This document shows positions 9,779-18,493 of a stretch of DNA of 32,993 nucleotides, in pieces (positions within the stretch are counted from its first letter, which is position 1; the number at the start of each line of letters is the position of its first letter). Origin of the DNA: Flavobacteriaceae bacterium (lineage in GTDB: Bacteria; Bacteroidota; Bacteroidia; Flavobacteriales; Flavobacteriaceae); NCBI GenBank assembly GCA_028277085.1, contig JANQHL010000006.1, forward strand, positions 1 through 32,993, in the 5' to 3' direction. The notes under the pieces are model-generated. The model saw only the letters and a list, made by a program, of their open reading frames with translations. It did no database searches and had not been told where the DNA came from. Position numbers and translations under genes: made by a program.

Positions 9779-12700
9779 TTAGTGCCCAATTGCATCTAAG
9801 AACTCTTGCGGTAATAACACTTTGTCAATTATATGAACAATACCGTTACTTGCTTCATTGTCAGCAGCATTTACTTTTGCCGTGTCATGTGTCTTATCAA
9901 ATATTCTAATACTACCATTTAGCCTTACATCAACAGATACGTTTTCACCTTGTAAAGTCTTAATCTGTTGATGACCATCAAAGTCACCCGAGGCGAGTGC
10001 CGAATCTCCAATAACATGATAAAGCAACACGGTAGCCAAAAGTTCCTTTTCCTGAGGAGTATCAAAATCCGAGATATCATGGTATTGTGGCCCTAATAGA
10101 TGAAATAACTCCTGGAAAGCATGATTGTCCGGTGCGAAAACGGTAAAGGGTCCATTTCCGCTAAGAGCCTCCACCAAACCGGCATCAGCCTGGATCAGTG
10201 CCTCCACCAAAATGTTGAGGTCAGATACGGACTGTGCCAATTCAACAATATTGGGTTGGGGTGGCGTAAGCGCGTCCAAAGTGGACTGCGGTAATAACAC
10301 CTTATTAATTATGTGTGCTACTCCATTGCTGGCCTCAACATCTTTCAAGGTCACCGTGGCATTAGTATCTGTGGCATCGTCAATATGTATACCGCTATTT
10401 CGTAAGATACCCACACTTTCACCCTGAAGGGTTGCTATAGTTTGACCATCAGAAAGATTTTCGGAGAATTTGGCCGCATTAGGGATCACGTGATACGTTA
10501 ATACGTCCACCAGGATGGCAATTTCCGCATCTGTGTCAAAATCATCAATAGCGTGAAAATCATCACCCAAAAGTTCAAATAGATCTTCAAAAGCATGGTT
10601 GTCGGGAGCAAAAATGGTGAAAGGTCCTGCGCCGCTTAAGGCCTCAACAAGCCCGGCATTGGTTTGTATAAGCGCTTCCTCCAGCAGCGAAAGATCATCA
10701 TTGTCTACAACGATCTCTACCAGATTCTTTAACTGTAGTTGTGTAACAAAATCAATGGCTGCCTGAGGAAGCAGTACCTTATCTATGGTATGCGCTACCC
10801 CGTTAGAGGCAATGATATCGGTATCGGTAATGTTGGCATCCACGTCAGAGGCGTCCCCGATAACGAAGGTGTGACCTGAGGCGATTACCTCAATAGAGTT
10901 ACCTGTAAAGGCTGTGGGTACGGACCCGGGATGTAGGTCCGCCTCCAGGATCTTTTGCGGGACAACATGATAGAGGAGAATATTGGTCAACAGCTCCAGT
11001 TCTTCCTGGGTATCAAAATCGGCCAGGCTGTTGTAATCGTCTCCCAGGATATCCAAAAGTGCAGCAAAAGCATCATTGGTAGGAGCAAAAACGGTAAATG
11101 GGCCGTCTCCGCTAAGTGTTCCTGTCAGTCCGGCGGCGATCACAGCTTCCTCCAATAGGGAAAGGTCATCGGTCTCAACGACGATCTCTACCAGGTTCTT
11201 TAACTGTAGTTGTGTAACAAAATCAATGGCTGCCTGTGGAAGCAATACCTTATCTATGGTATGGGCTACTCCATTGGAAGCAATGATATCTGTATCAGTA
11301 ATGTTAGCATCCGTATCGGAGGCATCTCCGATAACAAAGGTGTTGCTTGAGGCGATAACTTCGATGGAGTTATTCGCAAAGGCTGTAGGCACGGAACCGG
11401 GATGTAGGTCCTTCTCCAGGATTTGCTGTGGTACAACATGATATAGTAGGATATTGGTCAACAGGTCCAGTTCTTCCTGGGTATCAAAATCGGCCAGACT
11501 ATTGTAGTCGTCTCCCAGAATATCCAAAAGTGCAGCAAAAGCATCATTGGTAGGAGCAAAAACGGTAAATGGGCCATCCCCGCTAAGTGTTTGAGCCAAT
11601 CCAGCGGCGATCACAGCTTCTTCCAATAGGGAAAGGTCATCGGTTGCTACAACGATCTCTACCAGGTTCTTTAACTGTAGTTGCGTAACAAAATCAATGG
11701 CTGCTTGTGGAAGCAGTACCTTGTCTATGGTATGGGCTACTCCATTGGAAGCAATGATATCCGTATCAGTAATATTGGCATCCGTATCGGAGGCATCTCC
11801 GACAACAAAGGTGTCGCCTGACGCGATTACCTCAACGGAGTTACCCGCAAAGGCTGTGGGTACGGAACCGGGTTGAAGGTCTACCTCCAGGATCTGCTGC
11901 GGGACAACATGATAGAGGAGAATATTGGTCAACAGCTCCAGTTCTTCCTGGGTATCAAAATCAGCCAGGCTGTTGTAACCGTCGCCCAGGATATCCAAAA
12001 GGGCAGCAAAAGCATCATTGGTAGGGGCAAAAACTGTAAAGGGACCATCCCCGCTAAGTGTTTCTGCTAATCCTGCGGCGATCACAGCTTCTTCCAAAAG
12101 GGATAGTGCTTCCGTGCCGACCACAATTTCCACAAGGTTCATGAGCATACCTGCATTGATAGCATCCAAAACGGACTGCGGTAACAATACTTTATCTATG
12201 GTGTGAGCTACACCGTTAGAAGCAGTGATGTCGGTGCCAGTGATGTTGGCATCCACATCAGTGTCATCGCCAATTACAAAGGTGTCCTCCGAAGCGATAA
12301 CATGTAAGCTATTGTCTGTTAAAGCAGTAGGAACCGATCCCTCGTCCAAATCTGCCTCAAGAATTGTTTCATTAGGAATTACATGGTACAACAAGATATT
12401 GGTAAGCAGCGCAATTTCTTCAGGTGTATCAAAATCATCCAAACTAGTATAGTCGTCTCCCAGCATTTCCAAAAGCGCTACAAAGGCATCATCGGTAGGG
12501 GCAAAAACCGTAAATGGTCCCTCACTACTTAAGGTTTCCACTAAATCGGCTTTGATCACAGCTTTTTCCAATAATGATAGTGATTCGGTAGCTATCACAA
12601 CATCTACTAAGGTTTCGCCATTGATCATTTCAATAACTGCCATTGGCAGTAACACCTTGTCAATAACATGTACAATGCCATTAGAGGCATCCACATCAGG

Positions 12701-13210
12701 AATTATTACTTCGGCATCGATAGGTGTGGCATCCTGGATGAAAACCTCACCATCCAGGGATACGGTAAGGTTCTCACCTTGCAAGGTAGTAAGCTCCTGC
12801 TCATTTGATAAATTGTCAGATTCCAGGACTTCACCGGCTATCACATGGTATTGAAGAATAAGGGCCAGCAAATCCTTTTCTTCCGGAGTGTCGAAGTCAT
12901 CCAGGGAATCAAAATCGTCTAATTCGGCGAACAAATTGTCAAAAGCGGTGTTAGTTGGAGCAAAAACGGTAAAACTGCCTTCAGCGCTAAGTGTTCCTAT
13001 TAAGTCGGAACTTTCATTTTCATCTGCTTTTGCTAATGCCGCTACCAGTGAACTTAAGGCTTCTGTATTTTGAGCGGTTTCTACAATGGTAGCAGCTGTA
13101 GTGCTGTCATTGGCAATGGTATTGCCTTCGTCGTCATCTTCGCAAGATTGTGTGATAAAGGCAACAAGGGCGAAAAGCAAAATGCCATGCCACCTCAAGA
13201 GATTTTTCAT
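9779..13210 (-). CDS. FAS1 (fasciclin) domain surface lipoprotein B, seven domains with internal tandem repeats
   Basis: The product has 1143 residues from the ATG at 13210 (a TTG at 13216 is in frame but less likely). Signal peptide MKNLLRWHGILLFALVAFIT ends in lipobox QSC with Cys23, followed by EDDDE, again an acidic surface-export signal. Seven FAS1 domains start near residues 45, 201, 359, 516, 673, 830 and 987. Motifs FTVFAPTNDAFAALLDILGD, ILLYHVVPQ and GVAHTIDKVLLPQAAIDFV recur. Domains 3-5 are near copies with a period of 157 residues, matching a 471-bp DNA repeat. Such repeats usually mark recent expansion and can vary in copy number between strains. An adhesin or matrix role is inferred. 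It is flanked by FAS1 genes A and C. Confidence 0.92.
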   Translation of the reverse strand: MKNLLRWHGILLFALVAFITQSCEDDDEGNTIANDSTTAATIVETAQNTEALSSLVAALAKADENESSDLIGTLSAEGSFTVFAPTNTAFDNLFAELDDFDSLDDFDTPEEKDLLALILQYHVIAGEVLESDNLSNEQELTTLQGENLTVSLDGEVFIQDATPIDAEVIIPDVDASNGIVHVIDKVLLPMAVIEMINGETLVDVVIATESLSLLEKAVIKADLVETLSSEGPFTVFAPTDDAFVALLEMLGDDYTSLDDFDTPEEIALLTNILLYHVIPNETILEADLDEGSVPTALTDNSLHVIASEDTFVIGDDTDVDANITGTDITASNGVAHTIDKVLLPQSVLDAINAGMLMNLVEIVVGTEALSLLEEAVIAAGLAETLSGDGPFTVFAPTNDAFAALLDILGDGYNSLADFDTQEELELLTNILLYHVVPQQILEVDLQPGSVPTAFAGNSVEVIASGDTFVVGDASDTDANITDTDIIASNGVAHTIDKVLLPQAAIDFVTQLQLKNLVEIVVATDDLSLLEEAVIAAGLAQTLSGDGPFTVFAPTNDAFAALLDILGDDYNSLADFDTQEELDLLTNILLYHVVPQQILEKDLHPGSVPTAFANNSIEVIASSNTFVIGDASDTDANITDTDIIASNGVAHTIDKVLLPQAAIDFVTQLQLKNLVEIVVETDDLSLLEEAVIAAGLTGTLSGDGPFTVFAPTNDAFAALLDILGDDYNSLADFDTQEELELLTNILLYHVVPQKILEADLHPGSVPTAFTGNSIEVIASGHTFVIGDASDVDANITDTDIIASNGVAHTIDKVLLPQAAIDFVTQLQLKNLVEIVVDNDDLSLLEEALIQTNAGLVEALSGAGPFTIFAPDNHAFEDLFELLGDDFHAIDDFDTDAEIAILVDVLTYHVIPNAAKFSENLSDGQTIATLQGESVGILRNSGIHIDDATDTNATVTLKDVEASNGVAHIINKVLLPQSTLDALTPPQPNIVELAQSVSDLNILVEALIQADAGLVEALSGNGPFTVFAPDNHAFQELFHLLGPQYHDISDFDTPQEKELLATVLLYHVIGDSALASGDFDGHQQIKTLQGENVSVDVRLNGSIRIFDKTHDTAKVNAADNEASNGIVHIIDKVLLPQEFLDAIGH
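10711..12123. repeat. 471-bp tandem repeat, three copies, inside FAS1 gene B
   Basis: Copies are 10711-11181, 11182-11652 and 11653-12123, anchored by CGATCTCTACCAG followed by TTCTTTAACTGTAG at 10711, 11182 and 11653, exactly 471 bases apart. By eye the copies are roughly 90% identical; this was not computed. The unit is a multiple of three (157 codons, one FAS1 domain), so gain or loss keeps the frame. Flanking domains keep a similar period but have diverged. Confidence 0.9.
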
Positions 13211-13399
13211 TTTCAATAGGTTTTTAAGTTAAAATGTTTAATTGTTTTTTGTTTATCAGTGAACAATGGGGTGGTAATCGCCTAGGGGACTTTTGTAGAG
13301 ATTTTACAATAAAATTGGAATTTTCTCACAATACTGACGATTTTGTACCAAAAAACAACTGTTTTGATAAAACAATAGAAAGATTAAACAAAATGGAAG

Positions 13400-13444
13400 A
13401 GGTTGCTTTTGTTTTACTTTTTTTTTGAAAAGTTTAACAAATTT
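13400..13444. repeat. Upstream element of FAS1 gene B, shared with gene A
   Basis: Second copy of the element at 9696-9741: plus strand GGTTGCTTTTGTTTTA, T run, GAAAAGTTTAACAAATTT. It lies 190 bases upstream of the ATG at 13210. A second shared block, TGTTTAATTGT, lies 24-25 bases upstream of each start (9530-9540 and 13235-13245), while the sequence between the two blocks is not similar. Confidence 0.6.
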
Positions 13445-13453
13445 GATATAAAT

Positions 13454-13482
13454 CAAAAAAAAAACCACCTAAGTTGGCGGTT
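13454..13482 (-). terminator. Intrinsic terminator of FAS1 gene C
   Basis: On the minus strand AACCGCC-AACTTA-GGTGGTT forms a 7-bp stem (one G-U pair), followed by about ten T residues. It begins 26 bases after the FAS1 gene C stop. This separates gene C transcription from gene B. Confidence 0.8.
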
Positions 13483-13508
13483 CTGCTAATCGTATCTTCC
13501 GGAAGAAT

Positions 13509-15584
13509 TTAAAGACTATCCAAGGCTTCCTGAGGCAATAGCACCTTATCTATGAAGTGTACCACGCCACCAAGAACTTCCCTATCCGCTGCAGTAACAA
13601 CTGCGGGGATTCCAGTGTTATCAAGGATGGCAACACCCTTGTCCAGGCTTATGGATAGTTCCTCTCCCTGGAGGGTAGTTATAAATTGCCCATCCGACAA
13701 ATCAGTAGATAAGGCGGTAGTGCCGGTAACAAAATGATAGGACAGAATGGTTGCTAATAACTCAAGTTCGCCTACCGTATCAAAATCCAATAAAGAATCG
13801 ATACCCTCCAATTGATCAAACAAGTCCAAAAAAGCCTGGTTGGTGGGAAGGAAAAAGGTGAAAGGGGCATCTAATTCCTGTTGAATATCGTCTCCGGCCA
13901 TTAGCAAGGCCATCATCAAACTCTCGTTCTCAGTAACCAATGCCAATAGTTGCTGAAGGTTCTCCTCGGTTTCTTCGACGATAGTAGCAATTACGGATTC
14001 CGGGATCAATATGCGATCGATAACATGGATTACCCCATTACTGGCAGGAATATCTGTGAGGGTGAGTTGGGCTATTAGATCGGTTGCATCTTTGAGTACA
14101 AACCCATCCGGACCTAGCAGTATGTCAATAGTGTCCCCTAATAAGGTAGTAGCCTCCCCCACGGCTAAATCGGAAGAAGTGATCCTTCCCGGAACTACGT
14201 GATACAGCAATACGTTGCGTAGTAGCTCAATTTCAAAATCCAGGTCGAAATCTTCAATACCACCTAACTGGCTACCCAACAATCCGAATAGTAAGGTTAA
14301 GGTTTCATTGGAAGGAGCAAAAACGGTGAAGGGGCCGTCCTCTCCAAGCGTGTCTAAAAGTCCCGTTAACCGCAATGCCTCTTCTAAAAATGTCAATTCA
14401 TCATTGCTTTCTACTAAGGTTCTAATGGTAGGGGCCCCGCTTGTGGGATCGTTGATGTCAATACCAAGATCGCCCAACAAGTCCGCCACCTCTTGAGAAA
14501 TTAAAATTTTATCAACGATATGCACTACTCCGTTACTGGCAGTTTTGTCTATTTCCAATAAATTGGCATCCGTATTGGAAGCATCTCCAATAACAAAACT
14601 GTCCCCGGAGGCGATGATTTCCAGGCTTTCTTCTGAATTCAGGGTGGCCACTGTTCCCGGGGAAAGGCTGGCAGAGGGAAGATTTTGGGGTACCACATGA
14701 TATTCAAGGATTTCAGCCAGCAACAGTAATTCAACGGGATTGGTAAAGTCGTCAAAACTGTTGTAATTATCGCCCAGCAAATTGAATAATTCTTCTATTG
14801 CTGTATTTGTTGGTGCAAAAATGGTGAAGGGGCCTTCTCCATTTAAAGCGTCTACCAAATCGGCAGCGACTACTGCTTCCTCTAATAAGGAAAGGCTTTC
14901 AGTAGCTATCACGACATCTACCACAGTTTCCGAAGCATCACCAGGTTCAGGAAACAGGATGTCCAGTACGGCCTGGGGAAGCAACACCTTGTCAATGATG
15001 TGCACCACACCATTAGATGCTTCATTGTTCGCGTCAATTACTTCTGCTTCGTCATCGGTTTTGTCTTGTATGAAAATGCTTCCGTCCACGTTGACCCTTA
15101 CCGTTTCCATTTGCAAGGTTTCCAGTTCGGTTTCATTGGACAAGTCTGTGGAAAATGCGGCCTCAGTCTCAATAACATGATAGGTTAAGATATCGGCTAA
15201 AAGTGCCTTTTCTTCCTCAGTATCAAAATCCTCCAGAGAATCAAAATCCTCCAGTTCATCCAGAAGCGCATCGAATGCTTCGTTATTAGGAGCAAAAACC
15301 GTGAATGTGCCCTCCGCGGAGAGTGCCTCAACAAGACCGGCATCTGCGGTTTGCAAAGCGGTTACCAGATCCTCCAACATGTCAACGGATGAGGCCAGGT
15401 CCACGATATTTACCGTAGTGGTAGCGTTATCGTCATCGGAAGCATCCTCGTTGGGGTTTTCCGGATTTTGCGTTTGTTGCGGTGTTGGATCACTGTCATC
15501 ATCGTTGCTACAAGAAAATAGCAATACGGAAATGACGAATAGGAAGAGCAGTTTAGTGTAGTGTGGGATGGAATTCATTTTCAT
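13509..15584 (-). CDS. FAS1 (fasciclin) domain surface lipoprotein C, four domains
   Basis: The product has 691 residues. The signal peptide has lipobox LFSC with Cys25 (from the ATG at 15584; an ATG at 15578 is an equally good start), followed by SNDDDSD and a Pro/Asn/Asp-rich linker. FAS1 domains start near residues 60, 220, 388 and 546. H1 motifs FTVFAPNNEAF, FTIFAPTNTAI, FTVFAPSNETL and FTFFLPTNQAF become less canonical toward the C-terminus, and GVVHIIDKVLLPQ-type H2 motifs close each domain. Domain 2 is close to domain 2 of protein B (IATESLSLLEEAV), suggesting shared ancestry. It does not have the upstream element shared by genes A and B. It is divergent from mnmA. Confidence 0.92.
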   Translation of the reverse strand: MKMNSIPHYTKLLFLFVISVLLFSCSNDDDSDPTPQQTQNPENPNEDASDDDNATTTVNIVDLASSVDMLEDLVTALQTADAGLVEALSAEGTFTVFAPNNEAFDALLDELEDFDSLEDFDTEEEKALLADILTYHVIETEAAFSTDLSNETELETLQMETVRVNVDGSIFIQDKTDDEAEVIDANNEASNGVVHIIDKVLLPQAVLDILFPEPGDASETVVDVVIATESLSLLEEAVVAADLVDALNGEGPFTIFAPTNTAIEELFNLLGDNYNSFDDFTNPVELLLLAEILEYHVVPQNLPSASLSPGTVATLNSEESLEIIASGDSFVIGDASNTDANLLEIDKTASNGVVHIVDKILISQEVADLLGDLGIDINDPTSGAPTIRTLVESNDELTFLEEALRLTGLLDTLGEDGPFTVFAPSNETLTLLFGLLGSQLGGIEDFDLDFEIELLRNVLLYHVVPGRITSSDLAVGEATTLLGDTIDILLGPDGFVLKDATDLIAQLTLTDIPASNGVIHVIDRILIPESVIATIVEETEENLQQLLALVTENESLMMALLMAGDDIQQELDAPFTFFLPTNQAFLDLFDQLEGIDSLLDFDTVGELELLATILSYHFVTGTTALSTDLSDGQFITTLQGEELSISLDKGVAILDNTGIPAVVTAADREVLGGVVHFIDKVLLPQEALDSL

Positions 15585-15728
15585 TTTTTTAGTTGTCGTT
15601 CTCGAAAGTTGAAAATAGTATTAAATCACCCCAAACAGTTAAATGCATCCTTAATTCTAGGTTATGTCAGTATTAAATGTTGTACTGCTTAGCGAATGGT
15701 GAATGCTTACGACGAATGTGATATTTCG

Positions 15729-15736
15729 TATTTTTG
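15729..15736 (+). promoter_or_regulatory. TAnnTTTG -7 box just before mnmA
   Basis: TATTTTTG, a full match to the Bacteroidota -7 box, ends 7 bases before the mnmA ATG at 15744. If used, the message would be almost leaderless. No good TTG -33 element was seen at the expected distance, so the call is tentative. Confidence 0.4.
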
Positions 15737-15743
15737 CAGCGCT

Positions 15744-16946
15744 ATGAACGATTTGAGACCAAAAGTGGTTGTAGGCCTTTCCGGAGGAGTGGACTCCAGT
15801 GTTGCCGCTTTTTTGTTACAACAAAAAGGCTACGAGGTTATTGGCCTTTTTATGAAGAATTGGCATGACGATTCCGTCACAGTATCTGATGAGTGTCCCT
15901 GGTTGGAGGACAGCAACGATGCCTTAATTGTGGCAGAGAAGTTGGGAATCCCCTTTCAAACCATTGATTTAAGCCGGGAGTATAAAGAACGTATCGTGGA
16001 TTATATGTTTAACGAATACGAAAACGGGAGGACCCCGAACCCTGACGTTTTATGTAATCGGGAGATCAAATTCGACGTTTTTTTGAAAATAGCCTTAGGT
16101 CTCGGTGCGGATTATGTAGCTACGGGGCACTACTGCCGAAAAGGGGCTTTTACCAACGCGGATGGGACCGTAACCTATCAACTTTTATCCGGGGTAGACA
16201 CCAATAAGGACCAGTCCTATTTTCTTTGTCAACTTTCACAGGAACAGCTAGCAAAAACGCTCTTTCCAATAGGGGAGTTGACCAAACCTGAGGTGCGTAA
16301 AATAGCCGCAGAAAATGGGTTGGTCACCGCAGACAAAAAAGATTCCCAGGGCTTGTGCTTTGTGGGAAAAGTACGTTTGCCGGAGTTTTTACAACAGAAA
16401 CTGCTCCCAAAAAGGGGAGTAATCGTGGAAGTTCCCAGAAATTCTGACCATTATGCCAATGGCATTAAAACCTTTGCTTCTAAAAGAGAAGAGTTGGAGT
16501 ACCAGGCTAAAAAACCGAATTACAATGAAGCCGATGGGGCAGTAGTAGGCGAGCACAAAGGTGCCCACTTTTTTACCATCGGGCAACGTAAAGGTTTGGA
16601 TGTTGGAGGAACTAAAGAGCCACTATTTGTGGTAGACACCAATGTAAAGGACAATGTCATTTACACAGGACAAGGTAAGGATCACCCTGGTTTGTATCGA
16701 AAGACACTTTTTGTAAAAGAACAGGAACTGCATTGGATTCGGGAAGATTTGTCCCTGCCTTTGGATGGCTCACTTGTGGTTATGGCCCGGATACGGTATC
16801 GACAACCCCTTCAAAAGGCAACTTTATATCGTGTAGACGGCGGACTTTACGTAGACTTTCTCGAAAAGCAATCTGCGATTACCGAAGGGCAATTTGTAGC
16901 ATGGTATCATGATGACGAACTTATAGGTTCCGGCGTAATCTCATAA
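15744..16946 (+). CDS. mnmA: tRNA-specific 2-thiouridylase MnmA
   Basis: A 400-residue cytoplasmic enzyme that thiolates U34 of the tRNAs for Lys, Glu and Gln. The PP-loop [13 protein letters not shown] (SGGVDSS, residues 13-19) binds ATP. The two catalytic cysteines are present: Cys104 in [12 protein letters not shown] and Cys205 in [10 protein letters not shown]. The segment [14 protein letters not shown] is also characteristic. A region near residues 245-275 with [19 protein letters not shown] looks like an insertion seen in Bacteroidota forms. The start at 15744 begins at the conserved N-terminus; the frame is open to an ATG at 15696, but that start would put a -7 promoter box inside the gene. 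The nitronate monooxygenase gene begins 6 bases after the stop. Confidence 0.96.
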   Translation: MNDLRPKVVVGLSGGVDSSVAAFLLQQKGYEVIGLFMKNWHDDSVTVSDECPWLEDSNDALIVAEKLGIPFQTIDLSREYKERIVDYMFNEYENGRTPNPDVLCNREIKFDVFLKIALGLGADYVATGHYCRKGAFTNADGTVTYQLLSGVDTNKDQSYFLCQLSQEQLAKTLFPIGELTKPEVRKIAAENGLVTADKKDSQGLCFVGKVRLPEFLQQKLLPKRGVIVEVPRNSDHYANGIKTFASKREELEYQAKKPNYNEADGAVVGEHKGAHFFTIGQRKGLDVGGTKEPLFVVDTNVKDNVIYTGQGKDHPGLYRKTLFVKEQELHWIREDLSLPLDGSLVVMARIRYRQPLQKATLYRVDGGLYVDFLEKQSAITEGQFVAWYHDDELIGSGVIS

Positions 16947-16951
16947 CCAGC

Positions 16952-17893
16952 ATGGAAACAAGGGTTACAAAACTTTTTGGCATCCGCTATCCTATAATTC
17001 AGGCCGGAATGATTTGGGCCAGTGGCTGGCGTCTAGCTTCTGCAGTGGCTACTTCCGGAGGATTAGGGTTGCTGGGGGCAGGAAGTATGTACCCTCATAT
17101 TTTGGAGGAGCACATTCAAAAATGCAAAAAAGCTACTACTAAGCCGTTTGGGGTTAATGTTCCGATGCTCTATCCTGACATTGATCAACTGATGGAGATT
17201 ATCGTTAGAGAAGGTGTGAAAATTGTGTTTACTTCGGCAGGTAATCCAAAAACATGGACCTCATTTCTGAAAGAGCGTGGAATTATCGTAGTGCATGTCG
17301 TAAGCAGCGTGAAGTTTGCGTTGAAAGCCCAGGATGCAGGGGTGGATGCGGTAGTTGCCGAAGGTTTTGAAGCCGGAGGGCATAACGGAAGGGACGAAAC
17401 TACAACAATGGTCTTACTACCTGCAGTTAAAGAAAAAGTTCAAATTCCACTCATTGCCGCGGGAGGAATTGCCACGGGCAAACAAATGTTGGCTGCTATG
17501 GTTTTAGGTGCCGACGGGGTTCAGGTTGGGAGCCGTTTTGTTGCGACACCGGAAGCGTCATCCCATGCTGCGTTCAAAGAGGAAGTGGTAAAAGCCAAGG
17601 AAGGAGCTACCCATTTGACATTAAAGGAGTTGGCGCCGGTCCGCCTATTAAAAAATAAGTTTTACTACGACGTTCAGGAGGCTTACGCCAAGGGGGCTTC
17701 CCTTGAGGATTTAAAAGAACTTTTGGGCAGGGCACGGGCTAAAAAAGGGATGTTTGAAGGAGATCTTGAAGAGGGGGAATTGGAGATTGGACAGGTGGCT
17801 GCATTGATACACGAAGTCCAACCCGCCGCCGAGGTAATTCGACAGTTGATGGAAGAGTTTGAACGGGAACGTCAAGTATGGACCAAAGGCTGA
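16952..17893 (+). CDS. Nitronate monooxygenase (NPD-like FMN enzyme)
   Basis: This 313-residue TIM-barrel flavoprotein oxidises nitronates such as propionate 3-nitronate, or a related substrate. Typical motifs are the N-terminal FGIRYPIIQAGMIWASG, the His-bearing loop EAGGHNGRDE, and the phosphate-binding strands PLIAAGGIATG and GADGVQVGSRFVAT. The family also contains the FabK-type enoyl-ACP reductases; the AGGHNG loop fits the monooxygenase side better, but sequence alone is not decisive. It starts 6 bases after mnmA and is probably co-transcribed with it. No signal peptide is visible. Confidence 0.85.
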   Translation: METRVTKLFGIRYPIIQAGMIWASGWRLASAVATSGGLGLLGAGSMYPHILEEHIQKCKKATTKPFGVNVPMLYPDIDQLMEIIVREGVKIVFTSAGNPKTWTSFLKERGIIVVHVVSSVKFALKAQDAGVDAVVAEGFEAGGHNGRDETTTMVLLPAVKEKVQIPLIAAGGIATGKQMLAAMVLGADGVQVGSRFVATPEASSHAAFKEEVVKAKEGATHLTLKELAPVRLLKNKFYYDVQEAYAKGASLEDLKELLGRARAKKGMFEGDLEEGELEIGQVAALIHEVQPAAEVIRQLMEEFERERQVWTKG

Positions 17894-18005
17894 TACTTTT
17901 GAACTACTTCGCTTGATTTTTAACCTACTTATTTTCAGGGCACTACCGTTTGGTGATCTTCCCGTGCATTTCATCGATTTTTTAAGCGACGTATCTCTAC
18001 TTGGT

Positions 18006-18013
18006 TATCTTTG
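18006..18013 (+). promoter_or_regulatory. TAnnTTTG -7 box before the DUF2279-like gene
   Basis: TATCTTTG, a full match, ends 6 bases before the ATG at 18020. A TTG -33 element at the usual spacing is not evident; a T run (17979-17983) is the nearest candidate. A nearly leaderless message would result. Confidence 0.4.
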
Positions 18014-18019
18014 CCACAA

Positions 18020-18493
18020 ATGAAAAGATTTCTTCCTATTGTATGCCTTGTGTTTTTAACGCAAGGACTGATTGCACAGATCGAACAGGATAAAGCACTC
18101 CACTTTCTTGGTGGGAATCTTTATGGTCTTGCGGGAGCGGGAATTGCCAAGCAAATATCGGACGGTAATCGGTGGTGGACCTTTGTAGGTGCTATCGGGG
18201 GAAGCGCACTAGTGGGTGTTGGAAAGGAAGCCTTGGATTCTAGCCAACGTCCCAATGGTTGGGATAATAATGACTTATTAGCAACTATATTAGGCGGAGC
18301 TACCGTAGGTTTTACTATTGATATTTTCACAGACCACAAAAAAAAGAAGCGAAAGCGGGAAGGTAGTCTTACCGTTAAAAATGACAATGAAAAATTTGAG
18401 CAATTGGAACGGCTTGAGGCCCTACTAAAGGCAAACACCAGCCCATCATTAACGGCACTATCCGTACCTTCAGAGCTTTTGGTCCTAGAGTAA
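18020..18493 (+). CDS. DUF2279/YfiM-like exported protein
   Basis: This 157-residue protein has signal peptide MKRFLPIVCLVFLTQGLIAQ. After it come the conserved patterns DKALHFLGG, a glycine-rich segment (YGLAGAGIAKQ), and VGVGKEALDSSQRPNGWDNNDLLATILGG, typical of YfiM/DUF2279 proteins, which are envelope proteins of unknown function. One further hydrophobic stretch (ATILGGATVGFTIDIF) is followed by a basic run (KKKKRKREG). The ATG at 18020 was preferred over the upstream in-frame TTG at 18011 because it directly begins the signal peptide. Its TAA (18491-18493) touches the stop of the convergent DUF58 gene. Confidence 0.75.
   Translation: MKRFLPIVCLVFLTQGLIAQIEQDKALHFLGGNLYGLAGAGIAKQISDGNRWWTFVGAIGGSALVGVGKEALDSSQRPNGWDNNDLLATILGGATVGFTIDIFTDHKKKKRKREGSLTVKNDNEKFEQLERLEALLKANTSPSLTALSVPSELLVLE

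Noticed and set aside
10711-12123. CRISPR-like array
   Set aside because: The repeats are 471 bases long, contiguous, coding, and lack unique spacers.
10125-13073. Repeated plus-strand open frames opposite FAS1 gene B (near-identical starts such as MVGAKTVKGPSPL)
   Set aside because: They recur only because the 471-bp FAS1 repeat recurs on the other strand; their similarity is not independent evidence.
13234-13428. 64-residue plus-strand open frame in the leader of FAS1 gene B
   Set aside because: No motif, no promoter, and it overlaps the conserved upstream element; AT-rich chance frame.
16952-17893. FabK-type enoyl-ACP reductase
   Set aside because: The fold is shared, but the AGGHNG loop and the context after mnmA fit nitronate monooxygenase better; kept only as an alternative.
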